From NCBI RefSeq assembly GCF_000002425.4, contig NC_037264.1, positions 9,593,004 through 9,657,003 of the forward strand: 64,000 nucleotides of DNA. The letters run 5' to 3'. Both the position numbers and the translations under genes were made by a program. The notes beneath the pieces are model-generated. The model was not told where the DNA came from. It saw only the letters and a list, made by a program, of their open reading frames with translations, and did no database searches. Positions 24,590 to 36,500 of this stretch are shown piece by piece; position 1 is the stretch's first letter, and every line of letters starts with the position of its first letter. This stretch comes from Physcomitrium patens. Lineage: Eukaryota > Streptophyta > Bryopsida > Funariales > Funariaceae.

Positions 24590-27500
24590 ATGGAAGGTCT
24601 TCACCAAACGAATCTGGCTCCATCTCTGTTATGGGGGGAATATCTTTCACCTTCTCTGCTCAATGAGGGCAATTGTTCACATAGGCCAGCCATGCCCCTC
24701 CATCGAGGAGAAGCTGTCCGTATGCCATGCTCAGCCGTGCGTAGTGTCTGTAATTTCCAAGCTATGAAGGCCAATTCCAGAAACAATCAATTGTGTAATA
24801 TTTCGAAGCCAACTAGAGCCCTCGTACAATGCATCAACGTTAGTAATCTAATTTTGCCTCGCAGTAGAAACCATCACTCATGTCAAAGAATTAGTACCCT
24901 TGTGCTCTCGATTGCGGAAAAAACCTCGCACTCAGAGACATCAGATGGAGATGACGAGGGGCATCTTCCAACAAGAGTGAAGAAGCTGCAAAATGCCGTT
25001 GGTCCCAACAAGACTCTCTTTGACGCACAGGCACGTGTGTGCACTGGACCTACACAAACAAGACCTCTCGATGAAGCTCAAGCGTTTAAAGTCCTTGGTA
25101 CTATCCTACAATCAGGTAACTCGAACTGCATCTCAATTCATTTTTCATTTGAATGTAGAGAGATTCCTATCCTTTTCGTTTCTGGCATGGGGTCACGGTT
25201 TGCAAGATGTCTCGATAGAGTGTTCTTAACGTTGAGCTTCATAATAAGGGGTAGACTTTGCATACCGATAACAAAGTCTCAAGTGCAGTATGAAGATCAG
25301 TTCAATGATGTTTCGATGATTTGAATGTGGCTGCAGCAAGGGGAGAGCTCCCTGATTCTGAAAAAGTTTCTCACGCACAAATGGGGGCTTATTTTGGTGC
25401 AATGACACTCCGTGCAAACTGCTTTCCACCCCCGACGCGGTGGAGTGAGGGCGAGCAGAAGGCTATGTCCACGTTCTGGCCTGCCCTCTATAGATGTCTT
25501 CCGGAGGAGGTTCTCTTCCTGGCAGATCCGGAAGGCACCATCATGGGAGGGTCCAAAGGTCCACTGTTTTCAGGGAATTCTCCTCCGGATGTGCGACTGG
25601 TGGGTGCTCTGCGAGAAATACTGGTGGGCGGTCACTTGGGGCATGAGGAAGTCGTGATGTTGCTCAAAAGAGTCCTTCCTCTTGAAGGACCTAAGAGTGA
25701 AGTTAGCGATGCTTTGCTTGCAGCGTTTTTAATCTGTGCACGCATGAACGGGGAGACGGATAGGGAGCTCAAAGCTTACTGCATGGCTTTCGATGATGAG
25801 CTAGGTAGTTTGATGTTTTTCTTTTTTTATTCGTTCCAGAGCAATTGAAATTGTAGACGACTGCTGAAAGACAGTATGAGCGTGATGCTAACTCTAATTA
25901 ACTCGTGGGCGTCTTTAGTCTAAATCACCCTATCAGACCAACCTGAGCTAGTTTCCCTCCTTCAATACAGGTTTATTACCAGTCGCTAAAGTGAAATCAC
26001 TGACACATTATGGGGAGCCGTATGATGGAAATACGCGCTTCTTTCGGAGCTCTCTCTTTGTAGCAGCTGTACGAGCCAGCTACGGGGAGACTTGCCTTCT
26101 GCATGGTGTGGATTGGATGCCTCCTAAGGTGGGTTATAGGTTTTGTTCAACAACTCGGCAAAACCGTGATCCGTTGCAATGCATAACTTTGAAGAATGTT
26201 CTTTCTTGTTATCTTTTTCATTTCTTCCTCTTCTTCTTCCTCACATTCTTGTTTCCTCTTTTATCTCTTCTATTTTGTTTTGGGGAAGGGGTGGCTGGGA
26301 TTAGTATTTGGTGTTGATTCACTGTTAAATGTCTCTTGCTCATTCTCATACGACTTGTTCAACATTACAGGGTGGCGTTACAGAGGAGCAAGTGTTGAAG
26401 CTTATGGGTGCTAAGACCACTCTGTTGCCCAAAGAAGCCGTTAGATTTCTCGAGGTTTTTAATAGTTCAATTTGTATTTTGCTCACTCATACGTGTACTA
26501 GTGATGACTGGTGGCCAGGCACTAATATGAGTTCGCTAGGGTTGATATCAATCTGAAAACTCATCTCTTTTTGCGTAACTGTAGTGTCAATACGATACCT
26601 CTTAGTCCTTGTGATTAGTATGTCGAATTATTGAGGATTAGGGGGAGTACTTCATTTGATGATCCACTCGTAAAATTCTCATTTTCGTGGACGCAGGATA
26701 AAGACGTGGGATTTGCCTACATCAGCCAACGAGAAGCCCGACCATCATTGTAAGTATTTTGCAATTTTCTTGCAGTAGGTGCAAGACTATTATGAGCGGA
26801 GCAGAAACGAATACAATTTGACAAACATAAATCTCGGTTTATACGCAAGAGATAGCCCGACAGCATTTCAGTGTCTACATGTGAAATTTGTAGTTATGCC
26901 ATGGATGAAATATTTGAGGATGAGTGGCGATCGGAAAATCTCTGGACGATTGAGTTTCTAGTGGTACTAGGCTGTTTCTTTGAACGTTCGTCATATATTC
27001 TCCATCCACGGAAGCCGCGTCTAAGCAAGTCCATGGATGATCGCATGTTAATTGTCTGGAGATCTGCGAGTATCTTATCTTCATAAAAGTCTCCTTATTT
27101 CGAATAAAGCCCTCTTGACTTTGCTCATGCAGATATTCTCTTGTGGATTTGAGAGAGCACATAAAGAAACGTCCTCCTATTGCAACAACTGAGAAAGTGC
27201 AGCATTATATCAAGGTTTTTTTTCGACCTTTCGTACTTTATCTGATAACGTGCGGGTTTGTCGTCCTTTTATCTTCATCATGTTTATCAATCAATATGCC
27301 ATTGATTCGATCACCAGTATCTTATTTTGTTACCTGCAAGGATGTCGAGTTGTTGTAATAAGCATAAATTGAGAGGAGGAAAGTAGCGTGTTCAGAATTG
27401 TAGGAGACTAATAACCACCTTTCTTTCTCAAATAGCTTTGCTTATTGAGAAAAGAAACCTCTGGTATGCTATAGAGGAGTGACATCATTAACTGTGATTT

Positions 27501-28608
27501 TTTTCGCAGGCCACAGGTCGCGAAGCGATGGTAGCTAGCTTCTATCACGAGGTTTATGAGGATCCTCTCTTAATGCTTATACGCAGAAGAGGAGTACAGG
27601 CTGGCTTGGTCATTAAGGTGCGTGTCATGGTTCGTAGATGAAGCGTAGTAGGAGATATGCGGTCCGGAATTGTTGGAGTGTCTGGACTGGTTCCGATTCT
27701 ACAATAAAGCTCACGTATAAGCTGAAGGACTTTTTAGTTCGATTGGTCTAGTAAGATAATCTAGGAACATTCGTGTCTGTTTTCGTCTGTTACCTTTCAC
27801 TTTGCACTCGAAGATTGAATACCACAACCTTTTTTTGTTTAGAATCCTTGAATATCATACATAATGATCGTTTTCCTCTCTTTGTTATGACGATGTACAA
27901 TGCAGGGAGAGGAAGGGGCTTTGTCCCTTACAACGAAATGCAGGTCACCTGCTGCCGTGGTGAAGGGCAAACCACTAAATTATGTTGCCGGGTTCAGGCC
28001 TCAACATGTCTCCAGTGCTGGCATCCGCAATCCAGAAGGTGTAGTCAACAAACTTTTGACCTGCATCTAGTGTGTATGGGTAATTCTTCGTCACTATTTT
28101 GATCTTCAAGAGAAATGACGTGTTTTTCATACGTCCCTCTTACTGCTGCAGGTGTTTTGAGGGAAACTTTCGCCCTTGAGGTGAATGCCAAAGATTACGG
28201 TATTGCTCCGTCAGCTACTCCACGAGTTGACAGATCGGTAAGCACTTCTTGGCCTTCTCATGCTACTTTTCACGGAATCCAAGTGGTGGGATTTGATGGA
28301 TTACACTTGGATTCATTCAGGTACTTAAAATAGTAGCGTTCCTTAGTTGTGGTAATAATTCACAACAATTTCTCTTTAATCTGAAATCGCAGGTTGAGAA
28401 AAACTTGGAGTTGGGAATGGCAGCACTTAGAGGAGAAAAGGGACCTGCGTATGATCGTATTGTTCTTAATGCAGCTGTAACTGATCATTCACTGGGATGC
28501 ATTGGTGCCGAAAGTCCTCTTATTGCAGCTGAAAGAGCAAGAGATGCCATTGACAGTGGGCGGGCGTTGAATGCCATGTTGAATTATATTGAAAGAAGCA
28601 GATCGTGA
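24590..28608 (+). CDS. TrpD-like glycosyltransferase family 3 protein (anthranilate phosphoribosyltransferase-like)
   Basis: Predicted exons are 24590-25115, 25337-25804, 25971-26128, 26371-26454, 26697-26749, 27133-27214, 27510-27617, 27906-28038, 28152-28237 and 28393-28608, giving 637 residues in phase. After a ~130-residue variable N-terminus, possibly an organelle transit region, it has the helical GT3 N-domain (ELPDSEKVSHAQMGAYFGAM) and a phosphoribosyltransferase-like core (LLHGVDWMPPKGGVTEEQ, then LMGAKTTLLP and RRRGVQAGLVIKGEEGAL). It resembles the plant protein annotated as putative anthranilate phosphoribosyltransferase (Arabidopsis At1g70570 type) and bacterial TrpD2/YbiB. The motifs that true TrpD enzymes use for PRPP (GTGGD, NxST, KHGNR and the later DE pair) are not recognisable. 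Tryptophan synthesis activity is therefore doubtful. The ATG at 24590 has a CCATGG context. Confidence 0.85.
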
Positions 28609-30060
28609 GCTGCCGATCAATACTCTACTCCTTGTATTCTTCCTATGTGGAGAGAAAATCATGCAAATAGTTGATTAGTGCTCATTGAGACCTTGATAAG
28701 CTTGGGGTGAAACCTTGAGCACTTCTACCCTCCCTAATTGCCCCGTTTACCCCTCTGACAATTTTTTGTTGTGGATTCAGGCTGCCCCGCAAACCATCAC
28801 CATCAGCTTCTTAAGGATGTCTAAGTCCTGGGGCTCCTGTGTGCACAACTGGCTTCTTCCTACCCTAAAGACTCCGAAGCCCCGTTTTATAGCTTCTGGC
28901 ACACATTGGTCTGGTAATGCTTCCTTTCCTGGATTCAAGAACGGAGCCGAGAACGAGGATTTTTAAATGCCAGGTCATTTTAATGGACTGCCAACATACG
29001 TGTGATTCCTGGTGCACTTGTTTCTAGGTGCCGTGTAAAGCTGCTTCCTTATTCCTCCAACTTGTTGCTCTGGCGATTGGATATGTTGGGTAGAAATTTG
29101 TTGGGCAGGACGCCTATTGCATGGTAATATCTCATGTGTACAGCAGACAAACCGCTTTTGCAACAGTCTCTTCAGAGAAACCAAGTTCACCCAACGTGCT
29201 CTATATTATGTATTGTTTGCTCGAATTCTAGATACTGGATTACGGAGATACATTGTGGCAATGGTAAAAGTTATTAAGGTTATTCTAGAGGTGTTACGAC
29301 CAGATGTCCCGAAGGTTGAATATACTCAACCAACCACTGGGACCATGATCAGCATATACTGCGGTTGGGTTTCCTAGTACGAAATCGCTCACACCTAACA
29401 AGCCCATGGTGTCGAAACCTCTCTTATTCAATTGAAGCTTTCTGCTTCGCAGTGGTCTCTGTCCGGCTTAGGAAACCACAACTGTAGAAAGAAAAAGGAA
29501 CGCTCATTCCAGATTCTAAATTTCCTTGTGATTCATGCTAATTTAGGAACAGAGGAAGCAATGACCTTGTTGATAGAAATAGGTTTTGTTTTGTGGCACT
29601 GATGGCTATCTCATGAACATGAGTTGGAAGTGGTAGCTTCTAGCAACATAAAGGTATGTTTGTCTTCATGTAGCTAGATCTCACATTGGTCTATACCATG
29701 CATCATTTTCAGATTTCGGAAGTGAGTGCGTCTACTGGATTTGTCTCCAGATTCACTCATCAGCTTGTTGTTTGTGTGATGTTTTTTTTCTGTTTTTTCA
29801 GTATTCGGCTTGAAACTAGAAGTGGCATGTTGAGCAGAAATAATATTAACCGAATGGATTGTAAGCCATATATATGTATATATACATACAATACTGCATC
29901 TCAAACAGATCAACTAGGGATGACAATTTGAGATTTGTATCTACACAACAAGTAACAAATCCACTGTGAAAGATTTAAAGTTAGCGTGTAGAGTAAAATC
30001 TGGAGTTTCACGTTGTAAATATACTATAAGTTGTGACACACAGCTACATTTTAAAACCTT
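28609..30060 (+). other. 3' flank of the TrpD-like gene
   Basis: Composition is gene-like but there is no spliceable coding signal. Short ORFs (28715-28966, 29117-29377, 29686-29931) match nothing I recognise. The region probably includes the 3' UTR of the gene ending at 28608. Confidence 0.4.
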
Positions 30061-30715
30061 GCTGATGAAAGGTGCGGAATGGCTTGGAATGCGACACGGC
30101 ACAGGTTCGCTGAGTTCCCCAAACACCGCAGCCAACTTGATACGCATGTGCGTGCGCAGAGAGCACTCAGGATAATTCCTGACCACTACACGACAAAAGG
30201 CGCAGCGAGGAGTGAAGAGGGAGGCGCGGCCGGCTACGGCAGAAGCAAAGGCGAGCCACAGTTAAAACCGGATACCACCAAAGCCGCTTTAGGGCCCCAC
30301 GCAGCCTGGAGGCTGATTCGCCACCCCAACTGCCGCAATGCGACAAAAACCGCTCACCTCTCGAAACATGCCACTGTTTTCAATTTCAACTGGCTCCCTC
30401 TCGCTGCGTGTGTGTGTGGAAAAGGCAGCCGCGGGGAGCTTGCTTGCCAAGACTCAGCCCATGGACAAGAGGCCACCGGCTCAATTGGGCAGGCTGGGCA
30501 AGTGCGGCGTCAGCGTAATCTGTTGGAAGAGTGCGGGCTCATCCTTGCCCCCAAGTAGTAGCCTTGTCCGATGCTGCCAAGAGAATTGAATGGTGACTAG
30601 CTGGTATTGCGATGCACATGCAAAGAGGTGGCGCTCATGCAAGTGCACATCTCTTCCCCGCAGCCCAGCCTACTTCGCCATCGCCCTGCATGGCATGATA
30701 TGGCAATGAAATTGT
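30061..30715. other. GC-rich island without a recognised gene
   Basis: This is one of the most GC-rich stretches of the window, and it ends sharply at AT-rich DNA at about 30715. It carries overlapping plus-strand ORFs (30079-30558 of 159 codons, 30338-30589) with no family resemblance or flanking exons. It could be a CpG-rich promoter, a relic, or a non-coding RNA locus. Confidence 0.3.
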
Positions 30716-33560
30716 TTTATACATACTATTGAAAGATAAAATTACTTTCTTCTACTTCTTTTCTTTTATTTTCTTTTCTTTTTGATTTAATTGCTTGTGT
30801 TATTATACATAAGATATGAGAATTTTGACTGTATGTACGTGTGCAATTGCAGTTGAACAAACCGAATCAAAATATGTAAGTTTGCTTAGAGATAAAATTT
30901 ATCCTCATAAATATAGACATAAAATTTGTAAATATAAACTTTCATACGTGAGTGAATGTGCCACATTCAGTGCTATATTTGTATGTGGAATTTTAATTTA
31001 AAATTTTGTACAAATAGCACTGAAAAATCAGTTATGTTTTTTATGTAAAATGTTTTTGAATATTATCACCTTCAAATACAATATTTGAAATATTAGCAAA
31101 AAACAATTTATTCAACATTGTGGCACTGGAAACGAAACCATGTTGTATTGATTCTTATTTGAATAATTCTTACATCTACATGTCATTTATATAGAACTAC
31201 AGCATAAAAGTGACCATATGACATTCTTTGAAAGTATTTACAAAATTGAATTCTGCAAAATACAAATTTTTAAAATTAAGATCGATTTCAATGATGTAGT
31301 TGACGATTTTAATCTGAATGACTGGAGGTAATGGAATTGTAGATTGCATTGTGCATTCAAGGAATATATACTGAATTCATTTTTAAAAAATATTTATTAA
31401 AAAAAAAATCAATAACAATAATGTTTTGAAGATCATAATGCAAAAAATGTATGAAAAATCACATCCGATACAATTTAATACGTACTTTACACTTTTTAAT
31501 GTAAAACAAGTCAATAGGAAAAACTCTAAAAATAATTTTTTAATTGTTCAATATGTTTTTAATTCAGTTGTTGGGTTTACATTTGCAGATCTAACGAATA
31601 AAAGTACAAGTTGTTGTTTCAGAAAGGCTGCCAATAAGGGAAACCCTAATCTAGGGCTGAGGTTGGGGAGCAGTGTAAAGTGCTGTGGCTAGCAACGCAT
31701 CCATCCTCTGGGCTCAAGAACGGGTCTTGGATTGTGGTGGCAGGAAGGAGCCCTATAACCAGCTGCTGACCTGGCACACTACTTGCTGACGTGGCAATGA
31801 CGTTCAGATTTCGTGCTCCAAACTAACGTATGCATCCATCCATCCTATCGTAGGTTTTTAAGCATACCACCCAATCATGAGTTTGATTTGCTTGGAAATT
31901 TATTTAAGTGCATGTGAATTTATGTGTGTTTTCATGGATACATGACATTTCAAACAAAACTAAGGTGTGTATTGATTTACCCTACTCTAATACAAAGAGA
32001 CCATACTATATTGTGGTTTTTAATTTATATTTATATTTATTTCCTTTCCCCAGGGTGAATAAGCAATTCTCAAACATACCCACTCTCAAATTTTCACCCT
32101 ATACGTTTTTATTTATTTTTAGTTTTGATAATAGGAAAAGTAATAATTGTGAATTTTAATCACATATTTATTTCTAAGTGCATTCATGTGAACAGAAAGT
32201 CAAAAATAAATAAATAAAATAAAATAAAAATGGCATGAAGTATGTTACACCCAATTAATTTATTGAGGAACAGTCTAGTATATGAATTATAACAATCTTT
32301 TGAAAAAATCAATTCCACCATGAATAATAAAAAATTAAAAAAAATCTTACAGAATGATTTTCTGTAAAATATTTTTTTTCAAATTTTAAAATTTCCAAAA
32401 ACTTCACCTATATTAGGTGAAATCACAATAGTTAGAATCAACAGTTTATTAACAACAATAGTTAGATCTGATGTACTATTTAAAAATATCAGAATCCGAT
32501 ACATTCATACTCTTGTCTTGAATTGGTGTTAATAGTAACTGCATGAATAAAAATGAGGCATATTTTACACGCTTTTAAATTTTAAATGAATTTAACTGAC
32601 TCAAGGAGAAAATTTCAGATGATTCGTGTGAATCAACAATACTAGTTTCACTCCCCTTCTCCAAATGAATGTAATGCACGATACTTTTTATTTACAAAGT
32701 TCACCCCAATGATTATTGCTCGCCACAGACTATTTAAAAGAATCCATCAGGTTTATACCAAAATAAAAGAAGAGTCAGTTATTTATTGATTCAATTTGAA
32801 GTAAATGAATGAATGAAAGTGTGACACCCTGCAGTTCTTCTCAGAAGCGGTACAATAGCATTGTTGGATGCCTCAAAGAATTCTGAACTTGATTTCAAAG
32901 AAGAGTGTACACAGTTTTAGTTATTAAATTCAAAGAATTTTCTGTTTTAGTTACAGTTTTTCTTTTTAGAATATAGTTCTAAGTGAATGCATGAATGTCT
33001 ATATATATATATATATATATATATACATACACTAAAAAAATACATGTGGCAAGTTTTCACACTATTTTGTTGAATAAATGTTGTAAATTATAATTTGAAG
33101 CAAAATTGATGACTTTATTTAATTATTTTATTTCAGCTTCTGTGCATACATTGAGTGGATGTAGAGCATGCATTAGGTTTTACATAGTGACTTGGTCACT
33201 ATACATATCATTAAAAACTAAAAGAGATTTGTTTACACATTTATTTATTTTATGTTGTTTAAAAATCAACGACCTTATGAAGAAACCTTTTTGTCAATAT
33301 GTGTGTGAGTGTAAATTTCTCTGCTTTTGGAACATGTATTTGCAAAATGGTTTAAAATTCTAAACAGTCAAATTCATCATAAGGATGTGTATATTTCAAG
33401 TCATCCATTTGGTCATTCTTATTATTATTCTTATTATGTTAAATCAAAATTTAAAAATAGTAATAAAAAAACGGATGTAATACAACATAAAATGAAATAC
33501 TCGCGTGTTTACCTAAATTACCTTAAATTAAATAAAACAAAAAAGTAAACGTCACCTATC
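30716..33560. other. AT-rich gene-free region with a small GC-richer insert
   Basis: Mostly AT-rich with a TA run at 33000-33026. A GC-richer patch at about 31620-31850 holds a telobox-like AAACCCTAA (31641-31649) and the paired 13-mers TGCTGACCTGGCA (31764-31776) and TGCTGACGTGGCA (31784-31796). No coding signal is seen. Confidence 0.45.
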
Positions 33561-36500
33561 AAGTGTAATGAGGATTTTGAAGTTGAGAGCAACGTGGACT
33601 CTCGCCAAAACAGCTTCTTCCTTCACTAACACGCAGGGTGAGCATCCAACGAACAGACACATCCATCCATAATGGATGGAGATGAATGTATCCCATCTAG
33701 GGAGAGAGACATCCCATCAGAAGGAGGAGGAGGATTCATCATGGGAAACTGACACCCTAGTTCCCAGTGGGGAACACGCTAGGGGAACTCGGAGGCACAC
33801 TTCAAGAGAACACGAAGGGAGTGAGACACATGTGTGTGCTTGCTGGTGGTGGGATTCAATGGGGAACACCATCCGTTTAGTATTCATCCACACATCCATC
33901 CATATACGGAATTTCATTCATCCTCTTTTTATTTCCCTATTTTAGGCTAGGCTCTACTAGTCTGGGGCTCTGCTAGGCTCTCGCTCCTTTTGAAGCCGTG
34001 GACTTGCAAAGACAAGTATTATCATCCAACAAATAGATGATAATTTGCTTCTTTGTGTGGATGACTCTACTCGACTTCATTCATCTTTATCTCATTCGCT
34101 TTCTCTTTGTTCAGAAAGTAGGTGGACAGAAAGTCCATTTTGTCCCACAGGCCAAAAGTTTGCCCCTTATGGCTGACAACTTCAGACCAAAAGAACAGAT
34201 TCTAGCTATTGGGTGTGTTTTTTTCATTGTCTTTGGTCTTGTGGCCTGATTTAACAAAATGGTCATAAAGATGTGGTATTTGGATGGCGAAGGTGGGAAC
34301 AAGGACCAGCTTGCTGCCTTCTCTCATTCATTTTGGGAGCATGTGGTTCTAGGGCCACCGTTGAACTAGTTTGAGGGGGGTTTGGAGGGGTTCCAAGACC
34401 ATGCGCTTTCCTTGAAAAGACTCAAATGAAATGATATTTGAAATTTGTGCAATTTTTTACCAACACTCTCTCTACCCCTTGTATGAACATGTATAAATGA
34501 ATACCAACACTTTTTACCACAGCATGGAAAAAAGTAAGTTTGTGCAAGTCTCTTTTGCAATTTAATTTCATGGTTCTTTTTTGTTGGATGTTACCAAACT
34601 ATGTTTCATGACATCATGTAGGAGACAGGTATAACCAGTTGTTGAATAAGTACTTCACTATCTCATGTTTTTAACATGAATAGAATTCACCCATTGATGT
34701 AAATCACAATCACGCCTAATGTTTTATTTATGTTATACATTTCCTCTTCAGAGTAGTAAATCTTTATTATAACAAAAGACAAGGTGTTTTGGCACCAAAA
34801 CGAATGACTCTTTGGACGGATGAATGAATGGATGGATGTTTCCTGAGGGAATGGTACAATTGGCCATGCTCAAATGTGGGAAGTTATGGCAAGATCAAGA
34901 CTGGTGTGTGCAACATTGAATCCCAACACAAGGAGGGTCTTCAGAGCAAATGGGATTTGATAAACGAGAGGAGATTTCTCATCCATTTTATTCACGGACG
35001 CATCCATCCAATGCCTCTGACACTGGAGACTGACCGGTGTAGAGGGGTCGTTATTGAGGTCTGCATCTGACAAGACCACAGAGGGATGTGCTGCAATGTA
35101 CAGTATGGAGAAAGTAAAGTAATGGGATTGTCGTGTGTTGATTACTTACAAACTCCAGAGTGTTTGTGTACTGGGCTGGATGGATGAACAGATAAACGAG
35201 ACAACGAATGAATAATAGGGGATGAAAGCATGGCTCACTCTCTCCCTCCCTCATGCCTCGCACCCTGTGTTCACACTGCATTGAAACTCTGCCTTTACGA
35301 GGATGGATCAGCCTGAGATGGTGATTTTTCCACAATGCACAGACTTTTTCACTGCCATGTTTTGGCACACAGCAACTAGGAAACCCTCAAAAATATAAAT
35401 TTATATTACTGTATTGTACAATGTCGTATTTTTACTGTACTTGTATTGTACTATATAAACCCCATGGGGAGTGTGGAAACTGAAGGGAGTAGTGGGGAAG
35501 TGCCACATGATGCCTGCTCAGGCTGTGGTGAGGAACCTGGGCTGTACTGCCCTACCCAGTTGGTACACAAAGTCTGTCTGCATTGGAGTAAATTTTAAAC
35601 ATGGAGAAATGAGGTAGTTTTCTTTTAGAATATTTTTTAAAAAAATAGGGTTAGATGGTTGATTTATATGTATATATATATATATATATATATTCATACT
35701 TTTGGTAACTTTCATATATTCATGAATTATCATTTCCACACAGAAGTAACAAATCATCATGTGACTGTTGATCCAGTATGGGAGTTTAGTCGCTTCTAAG
35801 AAACCTACTACATCAGGTCAATATTAGTACCCAGTAAAGAAAATTTAGATACGTTGATACTTTAATTAAAAAATACGTTAAATATATGCATGCTTTTTGA
35901 AAAAAAAAATTGTTAGAAATTCCTTATTCATGTATTTTGTAATGATTTTTATTTGTGGCAAAGCTGAGAGAGGCTCTGGGTTACTTGTTCTGAATTAGGA
36001 AGTTGGCATGGGTTGGAGGAGTCTGTGAGTCTGTCTGTCTGTTTGAATGCAGCAGCAGCAACACTGTCTCTAGGGCTATGTTGATACCTGGAACACTGGC
36101 AATGCCTTTAAAGCATCCACTGGGGATGGAATATTTTTGATACTGCAGCCTTTTGTTTTGCTTGATACGTACCCAGTTAATAATCAGTTGTACTCATTGG
36201 AAGCCTGTTGTTTTTAATATGTCATTACACCCCCACCCCTCTTTTTCAAACGAGAGAATTTATGTTGCTCAAAATCATTGCAAGCCTACAGCTCTGCAGC
36301 CTCTTATCATATACCATGGCTAGCAACTTCTCAGCAATTTGGCTCCTAGGCTGCTTCTGCCCCTTGTGAGACACTAAATATATACAACAGGTGCTTGAAC
36401 TCTCTCTGTACATGTGTTCATGTGAACGTGAACAATCTGTCCTCATACCAAAAGAACAGAATATAACCATTTTGATCCCAATGAATATTCACTGGAAGAA

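Noticed and set aside
30079-30558. 159-codon plus ORF in a GC-rich island
   Set aside because: No family resemblance, no flanking exons, and stops are rare by composition here; kept only as part of the island observation.
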